DNA of 35,403 nucleotides from an uncultured Enterobacterales bacterium (lineage in GTDB: Bacteria > Pseudomonadota > Gammaproteobacteria > Enterobacterales > Psychrobiaceae): positions 1 through 35,403 of the forward strand of contig CALJMY010000242.1 in NCBI GenBank assembly GCA_937981905.1. The letters are read 5' to 3'. Each line of letters starts with the position of its first letter. Position 1 is the first letter of the stretch. The notes under the pieces were generated by a model. The model saw only the letters and a program-made list of their open reading frames with translations, did no database searches and had not been told where the DNA came from. The translations under genes were made by a program, and so were the position numbers. This document shows, in pieces, positions 17,415 to 26,000 of this stretch.

Positions 17415-18371
17415 TTAAAATGGCAAAAAGTTAAACGAATAATTAATGCTAGTTTCGTCAACATTTTGTGCGCCGAAATTAATTAATTTAACACGTGCTA
17501 ACAACTTCCTTTCTAATTCAGGGCTATCCAATTCGCTTGATAAAATAGAACATGAAGAAACGCTGCCATTTGGCGCGACAACAATTAACAGCTCAACTTT
17601 ACCTTCTAATGATGGATCCTTGCGTAACGCTCGTCGATAAATGGTATAAAAAGCCCCTTTATTGCGATCAAGCACTTTACGAATTGATTCAACATTTCGG
17701 CCGCTAACAATAAAATTATCTTTAGTTTCTTGATTCTCATCATAATCAGCGTCAGCAATAATTTCTTTAGGGCTTAATTCAAGTAACTGATGTTTTGTTA
17801 AATCGACTGGCTTATCAACTGTTTGATTAATGTTAGCATTGTCTAATACGGCTGTTGTACCAACAAACTTTTCATTGTTAGAAACTACGTCAGCTACCGC
17901 GACTTTGCTTCCTTGTGTCGATAAAGGTTGAGTATTGTCTGGCATCGTCATTTGTGCAATGTCTCTTAGCTGCGCTAAATCGTCTTGCATAGCTAACAAA
18001 CCAGAATTTTTAGCTTTTTCACGTGCTACTTCAACTCGTTTTTCTTGTGTTTGTACCACAGGTTTAACTAGTGGCTTTTTCTCAACAGGTTTAGCTACTT
18101 CTTCTTTTATAATTTCTTTCTTTTTTTCTTCTATTGGCTTGGGTTTCGGCCTTTCTTCAATTTTCACACGTTCAATAAACTTGGTTAATTGAGGAGGAAT
18201 TTTAGCTTTTTCCTCTCTTGTTAATGTCGGCACAGTGACATTTTTAACAATAAAAGCAAAAACAAAAGTTATGACAACAAACAACCACGTAATACGTGTA
18301 AATAGTTTATTTTCTCCACTGTCTTTTCCCCAAGACACCATTTCAATACGGTTGGTGTTAACTTGACTCAT
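17415..18371 (-). CDS. TonB-like trans-envelope protein with AgmX/PglI C-terminal domain
   Basis: Last gene of the nine-gene envelope operon; 318 residues. A short cytoplasmic start (1-27) is followed by one membrane helix (28-43), a TonB-like Pro/Lys/Glu-rich spacer (about 70-108: KPKPIEEKK, KPVEKKPLVKP) and the segment NSGLLAMQDDLAQLRD (122-137). The C-terminal AgmX/PglI domain covers about 220-318: SIRKVLDRNKGAFYTIYRRA and GKVELLIVVAPNG, ending YSFNFLPF. It is built to reach from the inner-membrane motor across the periplasm. In the Myxococcus Agl-Glt machine GltG and GltJ carry the same kind of C-terminal domain. It overlaps the second ExbD gene by 14 bases. Partners and function here are inferred. 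Confidence 0.88.
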   Translation of the reverse strand: MSQVNTNRIEMVSWGKDSGENKLFTRITWLFVVITFVFAFIVKNVTVPTLTREEKAKIPPQLTKFIERVKIEERPKPKPIEEKKKEIIKEEVAKPVEKKPLVKPVVQTQEKRVEVAREKAKNSGLLAMQDDLAQLRDIAQMTMPDNTQPLSTQGSKVAVADVVSNNEKFVGTTAVLDNANINQTVDKPVDLTKHQLLELSPKEIIADADYDENQETKDNFIVSGRNVESIRKVLDRNKGAFYTIYRRALRKDPSLEGKVELLIVVAPNGSVSSCSILSSELDSPELERKLLARVKLINFGAQNVDETSINYSFNFLPF

Positions 18372-18873
18372 TAACGCCTCCCGCTTTCTTACTCGCCGTT
18401 TGCTCGACCGCTAAAGAGATGTCTGAAAAACCTGATTTTGAACACGTTAATAATATTTTCTTAAGTAACGAATATTCAATATTTTGGTCACCCATAATCG
18501 TAATCGAACGTTCACCTGTTTCTGATGGCGCTTGACGTGGTTTATGGTATTCAAGCTCTTTAGTTAATTCACTGATAGTTGAAATGTCAGCATTAGCAAG
18601 GTTTTCTAGGCTGATTATATCCTTGCCTTGTAAGGTAACATGGCTACTATTAACAACTAATAGTAAGTTTTCTCTAGCCGATGTTTTTGAGAGTGATTGC
18701 GGTAATTTAATACTTTTATCAGCTTCTAACACTTCAACATTTGATGAATTTACAATAAGAAAGAAAACTAATATTGTAAAAATATCCATCAACGACACTA
18801 AACTCAACTTAGATGTTTTAGACATACGTTTATGATGACGTTCTATGCGTAAGGCACGTGCAGATTTTTTCAT
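18358..18873 (-). CDS. ExbD/TolR-family protein (ion-carrying Asp present)
   Basis: Second ExbD-like protein of the operon; 171 residues. A basic cytoplasmic start leads into one membrane helix, SLVSLMDIFTILVFFLIVNS (24-43). D30 sits where ExbD and TolR carry the Asp essential for proton flow. The rest (about 45-171) is periplasmic. It would form the rotor or plug with the ExbD at 18870-19439 inside the TolQ-like channel (19442-20104). It starts in an ATGA overlap with the preceding stop and overlaps the AgmX-like gene by 14 bases, so translation is coupled. Confidence 0.9.
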   Translation of the reverse strand: MKKSARALRIERHHKRMSKTSKLSLVSLMDIFTILVFFLIVNSSNVEVLEADKSIKLPQSLSKTSARENLLLVVNSSHVTLQGKDIISLENLANADISTISELTKELEYHKPRQAPSETGERSITIMGDQNIEYSLLKKILLTCSKSGFSDISLAVEQTASKKAGGVNESS

Positions 18874-19439
18874 GGTTGCACTCCCTTATTCTCACTTGGC
18901 GTATTATCAACGGGTAAGTTATTAAGCTGTTGTAAAAGATCTTCAGGTGCATCTGATAATGAAATTTCAGGAAACAACTCAGCTTCTACTAATGACGCAG
19001 CAACAACTGCAGGATAAGAACGAACACTGTCCATCACTGTTACTATCGTTTGATAACTTGTGGTTGCAGGGAGCAATAAATTGATACTTTTGTTTTCTAT
19101 ATCTTTTTGATCAAGTAAATATTTAACTTCCTTTAACGATTGCACTAACAATTTATAGTCATGTGTACCGTCTTCCAACGCAGGAATTGTTTTTAATAAC
19201 GCACCTTGTGGAAAGTAAAGCGCCATATTATTTTCACCGACCATCAATTCTAAATGCTTAAGCTCTTCGTTTGGTTTGGCAGTTAGCTCTTCCAAATTAC
19301 TAGGTAATTTAAGTTCTAGAATTGTAATATGAGAAAAAACCATCATCATCAATAACACAGGCACTAACACAATCATCAAACTCATAAATGAGGTGATGTC
19401 GAGTTCTTGCTCTTGTTTTGGCAGACGAGCTTTTAGCAT
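18870..19439 (-). CDS. ExbD/TolR-family protein lacking the membrane Asp
   Basis: First ExbD-like protein of the operon; 189 residues. A short cytoplasmic start leads into one membrane helix (about 17-36). The family pattern F-[IM]-D-[VL]-M reads FMSLM, so S20 replaces the ion-carrying Asp. The nearest acidic residue is D14, at the cytoplasmic border. The periplasmic part starts LELKLPSNLEELTAKP and ends in a Pro/Asn-rich tail. It may be a structural partner of the Asp-bearing ExbD. It begins two bases after the TolQ-like gene and ends in an ATGA overlap. Confidence 0.9.
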   Translation of the reverse strand: MLKARLPKQEQELDITSFMSLMIVLVPVLLMMMVFSHITILELKLPSNLEELTAKPNEELKHLELMVGENNMALYFPQGALLKTIPALEDGTHDYKLLVQSLKEVKYLLDQKDIENKSINLLLPATTSYQTIVTVMDSVRSYPAVVAASLVEAELFPEISLSDAPEDLLQQLNNLPVDNTPSENKGVQP

Positions 19440-19441
19440 GA

Positions 19442-20104
19442 TTAATCTTCCGCGTCGTTATCGTTACTCATGCTATGGCGCACTGACAAAAGATTTAAAC
19501 ATTTAACTCCAGCAGCTTCTAATGAATCAATAATTTCCGTCGTTTTTGTTTGAATAAAGCTATGGCACAACAATAATGGAATGGCAGCAATCAAACCAAA
19601 GGCGGTTGTATTCATGGCTACTGAAATACTTTGTGATAATAATGACGCTTTTTCAGAAGGATCAGCATTAGCAACAGCAGAAAACGCTGCAATCAAACCG
19701 ATAATAGTACCTAGTAAACCTAATAAGGTAGCAATGTTTGCAAGCGTTGCTAAGTAAGCAGTACGTTTTTCAAGACGAGGCATAACCTCAACGACACTTT
19801 CTTCCATAGCATATTCAATGTCTTCACGTTTTTTACTAAAACTTAAACGTTCGACACCTGAAGCAATTAAATCTGCAACGGTTGAATTGTTATTTTTTGC
19901 ATAAGCTGTAATTTCTTGATAATTGTGTGCATTTAGCAATGATTGAATGGTGTCCATCGCTTTATTATTTTCACGCTGTGTTTTAGATAAAAATAAGTAA
20001 CGCTCGACAGCGATAGCAAGACCGATGGCTAGCACCAATGAAATTGGAAACATAAACGCACCGCCATCTTGAAAAAATCGAACGGCCGTATTGAAGAAAT
20101 CCAT
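19442..20104 (-). CDS. MotA/TolQ/ExbB-family proton channel
   Basis: Inner-membrane channel subunit expected to turn ion flow into movement with the two ExbD-like proteins; 220 residues. It has three membrane helices: about 17-35 (FMFPISLVLAIGLAIAVERY), 119-143 (ATLANIATLLGLLGTIIGL) and 160-182 (MNTTAFGLIAAIPLLL). A cytoplasmic loop lies between the first two. The TLLGLLGT and NTTAFGL motifs are typical of the family. One TolQ next to two TolR-like genes is the layout of aglR-aglQ-aglS rather than of exbBD or tolQR. A 37-base gap separates it from the upstream gene. Confidence 0.93.
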   Translation of the reverse strand: MDFFNTAVRFFQDGGAFMFPISLVLAIGLAIAVERYLFLSKTQRENNKAMDTIQSLLNAHNYQEITAYAKNNNSTVADLIASGVERLSFSKKREDIEYAMEESVVEVMPRLEKRTAYLATLANIATLLGLLGTIIGLIAAFSAVANADPSEKASLLSQSISVAMNTTAFGLIAAIPLLLCHSFIQTKTTEIIDSLEAAGVKCLNLLSVRHSMSNDNDAED

Positions 20105-20141
20105 AAAAGTACCCTAAGTTAAATGTTGTTAATGTTAATAG

Positions 20142-20459
20142 TTATTTGGTTGACGCAATTTTTTTCACATATCTGGCTTTGAGATAGTGTGTTAAATCTT
20201 TTTTCATTGTTATTTGTTCTGGAGTTATTGTTGGCAATCGGTCAAACAAAGCGCTATTAACTCCGCGAGCTTTAATAACCGGACTAGCTAGTTTTTTCCA
20301 TGGCACGATAGACAAAAATCGAGGTTGTTCTTTCGTACCAACAATTGTTGATGTTAATTTAATAACTTGATTTGAAGACTTTGCAGCTACCTCGTTTGTA
20401 GGTAAAATTGAAAAACCAAAGGTTAATAGTAGTAATAACAACGTTGAGTTTATTTTCAT
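20142..20459 (-). CDS. Small exported protein of unknown function
   Basis: 105 residues. A clear signal peptide (LLLLLLTFGFSILP; cleavage probably near VAA-KSS, about residue 26) is followed by about 80 residues with no domain I recognise. There are no cysteines after the signal and many Lys. It starts in an ATGA overlap with the TPR lipoprotein gene and precedes the TolQ-like gene, so it is very likely a periplasmic part of the same machine. Nothing in the sequence allows a function to be named. Confidence 0.8.
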   Translation of the reverse strand: MKINSTLLLLLLTFGFSILPTNEVAAKSSNQVIKLTSTIVGTKEQPRFLSIVPWKKLASPVIKARGVNSALFDRLPTITPEQITMKKDLTHYLKARYVKKIASTK

Positions 20460-21235
20460 GATGACGCCTTACTATTCACATTAATTGTGGTATTTTTTTC
20501 ACTAATATTAGGTTGATCTTTCAACTTATTAATCGCCGATTTTCGTTCTTTCTCTTTTTTAATACGCGTAATTCGACGTGATAAATCAGCGATCCACCCT
20601 TTTAATTCCCTATCTTCTGGTGTTTTATTAAGAGCATCTAATGCAAAGGCTGTTTGGTAAAATTTAAGCGCTTTATCTATTTCACCGATATATAAATCAA
20701 GTAATACACCTAAATTACGATTGGCGTTAACGTACCCAGGCCAAGTTTTAAGCGCGAGATTATATTGATTTCTTGCTTCATCAAATTTACCAGCTTCTCG
20801 TAACAGAACAGCTAAACGATTTCTTGCTAAATAATTATGCTTATTCACATAAATAGCTTGTCTGTAATGAGCGATAGCATGATATGTGTCTTTTTGAGCA
20901 ACAGCGACATCACCTAATAATAACCAAGGTCCAGATAATGTGGGTGCGGTAATAGTTAAATTTAAAAGCTGTTTAGTTGCTAATTTCCAAGATTTATTTT
21001 TCACTAACTCATTGGCTGCTTTAAAAGCTAGTAAAGTCTCAGGTGCAACAACAGGTTTAGTAAGTATATATAGATTAGGGCTTTGATGAATAATCTCTAT
21101 TGGTGTTAGTTTAGGTGTAGATTTAATCGGCTCAACTTGTTTAAGTTCGATTGGATTATCAACAGTCTGACACCCTTGCAGGATGAGTATTATCAAAGAT
21201 AAAACAGCAATTTTTGATGAGCTAGTAAATAACAT
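20456..21235 (-). CDS. TPR lipoprotein (GltE/AglT-like)
   Basis: About 259 residues from the ATG at 21235; in-frame ATGs at 21241 and 21247 are alternatives. I prefer 21235 because AGGA stands about 5 bases before it. The signal peptide ends in a lipobox, ILQGC, so it should be lipid-anchored. Residues after the lipobox include at least three TPR-like helical hairpins (for example HAIAHYRQAIYVNKHNYLAR, DEARNQYNLALKTWPGY, DKALKFYQTAFALD). Its charged C-terminus has KKEKERKS. The reading frame overlaps the big TPR gene upstream. TPR proteins of this kind assemble the periplasmic scaffold in the Agl-Glt machine; the equivalence is my inference. Confidence 0.82.
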   Translation of the reverse strand: MLFTSSSKIAVLSLIILILQGCQTVDNPIELKQVEPIKSTPKLTPIEIIHQSPNLYILTKPVVAPETLLAFKAANELVKNKSWKLATKQLLNLTITAPTLSGPWLLLGDVAVAQKDTYHAIAHYRQAIYVNKHNYLARNRLAVLLREAGKFDEARNQYNLALKTWPGYVNANRNLGVLLDLYIGEIDKALKFYQTAFALDALNKTPEDRELKGWIADLSRRITRIKKEKERKSAINKLKDQPNISEKNTTINVNSKASS

Positions 21236-24149
21236 CGACATCCTCATCTATTTTCTCAATTTTTTTATAACGGCCAGGCAATAATATACTTAAACGTTTA
21301 AAGCTTTTTTCAATCCATTGATCAAACAATCCTTGCCATGATAATTTAGCGTTGTTTTCATATAACAAAATAGCCTGATCCTCAAAAGGAAAAGCCTGTT
21401 CTTCTAACAAAATATCATATTGTTCTAGGGCTAAGTCGTCTAAGCCAATAGGACGCTGTGAGTCCATTAAGTCATTTGCAAGTTGACGATACACTTGAGC
21501 AGTTTCAAAGGTAGATTGCGTTGTAAATGAAGCAACATGGTAATCTGATACTTGTTTATAGGCTGTTAATGTTTGAGCTAAGCTTTTCTTTTTAGCCGTT
21601 AAACTATCTCTTAATGGTAATGTAAGCTTGATTTTATCGAATTCTCTTTTGGCATCACTAGCAAAAACTAATGCCGCTTTTGCGGCTAAATAAGTAGCTC
21701 GCTCAGTTGTTTTGTCACCTAAATCATTATTAGTTTTAATTATTTTTCTAAGCCAGAAACGATATTTCCTTTGTTTATTAGTTACTAAATATTTTTCAGT
21801 AATTTTATTCATGGCTTCAAAATAACGACTGTCTGGTTGTTGATAAGTGTTGGCATAACGCCTATAAGTTTTTAACGCATTAGCTTCATCTTGCGCTTTT
21901 TCATAAAAAGAAGCCGTTAAGTACAAGGCTTGTTTTTGTGCAAGCGACTCTTCCATATTATTAGCAATTGCTAAACGTTGACTTGCAGCTTTATGCCAGT
22001 CATTTTGTTGTTCATAAATAGATGCTAATTGTGCGTCAATGTCAGCGGCTAACTCATCATCACCATATTTAGTTTTAAACGCTAATAAATGCTCTTCTGC
22101 AGCATCAAATTTTTCTAATTTATATAAATATTGCGCACCATTAAAATGAGCTAATTTTGCGGCTGGTGAATTGGGTGTTCTTTCTAAAACTTGTTGATAA
22201 TAATCAATCGCTTTTTCTAGTTGATTATTAGCTGCTAAAGTTTCTGCAGAATTAAATAAACTTGCCGCTAAATTATTATTAATAACAGTTAACCGATCAT
22301 CATCTTTTGACAATAATTCAATAATACCTTCGTATGCAACAAGTGCTAATTGATACTGCGCTTGATTATAAATACTATGCGCTTTAATTAATTTAGCATT
22401 AATAATTGCCGGACCATCAACCATTTGTGGCGATGTCAAAAGACGATCGACTATATTAATGGTGTCAACATATCGGGCTTGTGAAAAACGATGATTCATT
22501 ATATTTTCTAGGATAGAAATAGCTCGTTTATCATCATCAAACTCTTGAGTAAATTTGAGTGCTTTTTGCTCGTACTCACTAAGTACAAACTTTCCTTGGC
22601 CATTAACAATAGGTTTAGGCATTAGGTTGTCAGGCATTAATGCATTAAGTGTTAACAGCTCTGCATAGGCTGCATTTGCTTGTTGGCTTCGTTCTCGCTT
22701 AAAGGTTTGCGTAGTCCCATAAGCGAAGTGATTATAAGCGTTAATAGCTTCACGCCACTGCTTGCTCCCATACAAACTCTCCCCATACAAAAAAGCAAGT
22801 TCAGCGTTGTCATTAAAGGTTTGCTGATATTGTAATAAAAGCGTTGCGACTTGCGAAAATAATGCGATTTGTTGCGTTTTATCATTTGATTTTTGAGCAA
22901 TACGATATTTATCTTTTGCTATTTCAGATAAATATAATCGTAATGTAGGTTCAAATTCTTGTCGTCGTTTCATACCCGACGCTAACCAATATTGTCCATT
23001 GATGCCGTAATTCGTTATATATTTTTCTTTTTCAATATTAGCAAGAGTAGGAAAACGCGCTTGTTCAAATATCTCTACTTTATCAATTGCATATTTTGGA
23101 GAAAATAAATGTTTAGGATAGTTAGCTACAAATACATCGTAAGTTTGCACACTGTCACGGTAGCGTTTATTAGCTAAATATTCCTGAGCCAATGAATCAT
23201 AATGTAAATACTCAAAATATCGTCCACCAATGGATTGATAAAAATTAGCTAAACTTACAACACCTTGGTCAGCAGAAAAAATTAGATTCATTACCTTAAA
23301 GGCATCAATGACTAATTGTTTGTTAGCTGTAGGAAGTTCATCAATATTAATATTGTTATTTACCTCGACTGGTAAATTACGATCTAATAGTTGGCTAAAG
23401 TAAACTAATGATTGTGATGGTTTATCTAGTTTGTATTGAGCCCAGCCAGCCATGTATAAAGCCGTTTGATAAAATGGAGATAATTTATTATTAATCGGTT
23501 CAATGATTAATTGATAAGCTTTTGACGCTAGCGCATATTGTTGTTTAGCAAACAAATATTCGCCACGTCTAAAATTTAATTCATCAGAGTTACTATGATT
23601 TGGGAATTGTTCTATTAACTTAGTAATTGTAGTAAAGCTTAAATCACTCTGTCCTTGTAATTCATAAGCTTTAGCTAACTCATACAGAACATTACTGGTT
23701 AATTTACTATTAGGATACTGACTTAACCAGAGATTATAAGCGTCTATTGACTCGTCGTAATAACCTTTTTCATTTGCCTTAAGCTGTACCCCAAGTTCTT
23801 GTTTGTTTTCACTGTTCATGGTTAATAACTGAGCAAGACGATAGTCGATTTTTTCACGAATACTAATATCGTTTGTTATCGATATTATTTTTTTATAATC
23901 TGCGATCAATCTATCAAGTGTCGGGGCAGATGCTAACGATGATTCAACTAATAATGATTTATGCTTATCAGCCTCAACTATATAATTACCAGAGACTTTA
24001 TCTATTACAGAGCCTAACGTTAAGTTTTTTTCAACGACATCAACTGATGGAATTATTGTTTTATTATCATTAGCAATCGTATCTAGTGACACCAACATGA
24101 GGCTAACGAATGCAATAAATGATATAAGCCAATTACTGGTTACCATCAT
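21222..24149 (-). CDS. Large periplasmic TPR protein (GltD/AgmU-like)
   Basis: 975 residues with an N-terminal signal peptide (about 1-27, ending DTIA-ND) and no other membrane helix. Almost all of it is helical repeats. One TPR cluster lies at about 130-260 (DESIDAYNLWLSQYPNSK, FAKQQYALASKAYQLI). A second lies at about 560-780 (LEKAIDYYQQVLERTPNS, FDAAEEHLLAFKTKYGD, NALKTYRRYANTYQQP). Size, export and repeats resemble AgmU/GltD of Myxococcus. It starts in an ATGA overlap with the gene before. ATG codons at 24149 and 24146 are both usable; GGAG is better spaced for 24146. It likely spans the periplasm as a scaffold between motor and outer membrane (inference). Confidence 0.85.
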   Translation of the reverse strand: MMVTSNWLISFIAFVSLMLVSLDTIANDNKTIIPSVDVVEKNLTLGSVIDKVSGNYIVEADKHKSLLVESSLASAPTLDRLIADYKKIISITNDISIREKIDYRLAQLLTMNSENKQELGVQLKANEKGYYDESIDAYNLWLSQYPNSKLTSNVLYELAKAYELQGQSDLSFTTITKLIEQFPNHSNSDELNFRRGEYLFAKQQYALASKAYQLIIEPINNKLSPFYQTALYMAGWAQYKLDKPSQSLVYFSQLLDRNLPVEVNNNINIDELPTANKQLVIDAFKVMNLIFSADQGVVSLANFYQSIGGRYFEYLHYDSLAQEYLANKRYRDSVQTYDVFVANYPKHLFSPKYAIDKVEIFEQARFPTLANIEKEKYITNYGINGQYWLASGMKRRQEFEPTLRLYLSEIAKDKYRIAQKSNDKTQQIALFSQVATLLLQYQQTFNDNAELAFLYGESLYGSKQWREAINAYNHFAYGTTQTFKRERSQQANAAYAELLTLNALMPDNLMPKPIVNGQGKFVLSEYEQKALKFTQEFDDDKRAISILENIMNHRFSQARYVDTINIVDRLLTSPQMVDGPAIINAKLIKAHSIYNQAQYQLALVAYEGIIELLSKDDDRLTVINNNLAASLFNSAETLAANNQLEKAIDYYQQVLERTPNSPAAKLAHFNGAQYLYKLEKFDAAEEHLLAFKTKYGDDELAADIDAQLASIYEQQNDWHKAASQRLAIANNMEESLAQKQALYLTASFYEKAQDEANALKTYRRYANTYQQPDSRYFEAMNKITEKYLVTNKQRKYRFWLRKIIKTNNDLGDKTTERATYLAAKAALVFASDAKREFDKIKLTLPLRDSLTAKKKSLAQTLTAYKQVSDYHVASFTTQSTFETAQVYRQLANDLMDSQRPIGLDDLALEQYDILLEEQAFPFEDQAILLYENNAKLSWQGLFDQWIEKSFKRLSILLPGRYKKIEKIDEDVDVIY

Positions 24150-25990
24150 TCTCCACCCTCTTGTGTCGTCAGTACTCGATTAAAGCTAGCATCTTCAATC
24201 CGTAGTTTTGCTAAATAAGCATTAACAAGTACTTTTTCTAATGCGGCCTTTTGTTCAATGAAAAATGTATTAAACAAATTGATGACATCATTATTAATTA
24301 ATTTTTTAACCACAATTAATTTGGTTTTTTCTTGCGTTATATTTTGATTTATCTCAAGTACCGTTTGTAATTGTTGCAACATTAATGGCACTTTGACCAA
24401 ATATTGCTTCAAAATATCATAAGCATGATTGTTATCTGTTAACTGCTTATTTAGCTGATCAATACTCGTTCTAGTGTTTTCTATATTTTGTGAAAAATTA
24501 CTATAGCTTTGCCACCATAAAATACTCTGCATTAGCGTTACGCGTCGCTCTGATGCAATATTTTTTTGACCAGACCGTTTCAAAAACACCATACTTTTAA
24601 AAATTTTATCAATACGTTCTTGAAGAGATAAATAATGCTCGGATAAAAAGAAATGAGCATTTTCAGTATTTTCGGCATGATCAACATTAGTCACAACGGT
24701 GTGTGTTTTTGCTGTGATATCTTTTATTTCATTTTTCAGCTTGAGCATAGCTGAATTATTTAATAAATCAGTAATTAATTTAACTTGATGATTCAGTAAA
24801 TAATCAAAAGACATCAATGTTTCAAGTTGTTGGTTATATTGTAATTCTAGTTTAGTAATACTGTTTATTTGTTTATTAATGTCAACAAAAGGCTGCGTTG
24901 ATAATAATGACAAAAATTGCTCATTTAACTCCTCGCCTTTTAAATCACATTGATTTAGTAAAACATTATTTAATAAATTAATAATGCACTGACTTTGGTT
25001 AATTATATGCTTTTCAACAACAGGTAAATCGTTAATACGTTGTGTAGCCTGAGCAATAGTTATAATTAGTTTATCTAATGACTGTTGTTCATCACCTAGT
25101 TGTTCCAACGCATATGCATCGGCTAATTGTGACTCATAATAAACAACACTTGGATCGCCGCTTTTGCTTACTCTATTTAATAATATTCGTGCATTAGAAA
25201 ATTGATTGAGCTGATTAAATGCTAACCCTAACCCTAAAGAACCAGCATTATCAGACAGTGAATTTACGCTAATATTTTTAAATGCTACAGCAGCAGATTG
25301 CCCATCATTAATGTCTAAAAACCGATAACCTAATGCCAATAATCCACTATTTTTGATATGACTAAATGATTCATTGTTTAATGAAATTAACTGATTTAAA
25401 AGGCTTATGGAAGGTTCGTTGCCTTTCACACTTTGGTGTTGTAATAACACCGCATATTCTAAGCTATTAGGATTGAGAGAACCTTTGGCTTTTTGATAAT
25501 TCACCTGAGAGTGACTCTCTAAGGTTAGCTGTCCTAATAAAAATAAGTGTTGGCTCTGTAATTGTTGAGGAATTTCTTTTGGTAATAATTTAAAAAGCTT
25601 ATTAGCTTGCTGCCAATTTTTGCTATCAATTTGTGTATTAATTGCCAGTAATAAAGACTCAATGGCGGCTTGATTTTGTGAAACAGATATCAATGACTCT
25701 ATTGATGTTTGACCATTGCTTAACATTAATATTTGTTTGAAAGCATTATGATTCTTTAATTCGGTCGGGGTTAAATCAGACGTTGTTATTAGTGCTAATT
25801 CTTTTAAAGCTTCTTGATAATCATTATTAAAATAATTAAATAATACAACCTTATAAATCGGATTATAGCTAATATCAAAGATAGCATCATTTTTATTTAA
25901 ATGATTACTTTCATTAGGTAGTATGTTACTAAATGCTTGAATATGTCCTATAACACTAACAAACAAGAATAAGGCTTTAACAGCATTCAT
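24146..25990 (-). CDS. Exported helical protein of unknown function
   Basis: About 614 residues from the ATG at 25990, preceded by AGAG; a TTG at 25996 is in frame. A signal peptide (MNAVKALFLFVSVIGHIQA) comes first. The N-terminal third has repeat-like helical pairs reminiscent of degenerate TPRs (NYQEALKELALI, WQQANKLFKLLP, GLAFNQLNQFSNARILLNR). The C-terminal half (about 330-590) is long amphipathic helix, probably coiled coil, rich in Gln, Asn and Leu. It lies ten bases after the first gene of the operon and overlaps the next. By place and build it could be the GltC-like member, but I see no diagnostic motif. Confidence 0.75.
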   Translation of the reverse strand: MNAVKALFLFVSVIGHIQAFSNILPNESNHLNKNDAIFDISYNPIYKVVLFNYFNNDYQEALKELALITTSDLTPTELKNHNAFKQILMLSNGQTSIESLISVSQNQAAIESLLLAINTQIDSKNWQQANKLFKLLPKEIPQQLQSQHLFLLGQLTLESHSQVNYQKAKGSLNPNSLEYAVLLQHQSVKGNEPSISLLNQLISLNNESFSHIKNSGLLALGYRFLDINDGQSAAVAFKNISVNSLSDNAGSLGLGLAFNQLNQFSNARILLNRVSKSGDPSVVYYESQLADAYALEQLGDEQQSLDKLIITIAQATQRINDLPVVEKHIINQSQCIINLLNNVLLNQCDLKGEELNEQFLSLLSTQPFVDINKQINSITKLELQYNQQLETLMSFDYLLNHQVKLITDLLNNSAMLKLKNEIKDITAKTHTVVTNVDHAENTENAHFFLSEHYLSLQERIDKIFKSMVFLKRSGQKNIASERRVTLMQSILWWQSYSNFSQNIENTRTSIDQLNKQLTDNNHAYDILKQYLVKVPLMLQQLQTVLEINQNITQEKTKLIVVKKLINNDVINLFNTFFIEQKAALEKVLVNAYLAKLRIEDASFNRVLTTQEGGE

Positions 25991-26000
25991 CAACAATACT

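Noticed and set aside
17415-20104. Reading the motor genes as an ordinary ExbBD-TonB iron-uptake system
   Set aside because: There are two different ExbD genes, an AgmX/PglI domain in place of a normal TonB C-terminus, large TPR partners, and no TonB-dependent receptor or iron box nearby.
17415-20104. Zorya-type anti-phage system (MotA/MotB-like pair)
   Set aside because: No ZorA-like long cytoplasmic tail, no peptidoglycan-binding MotB domain, and no helicase or nuclease gene next to it.
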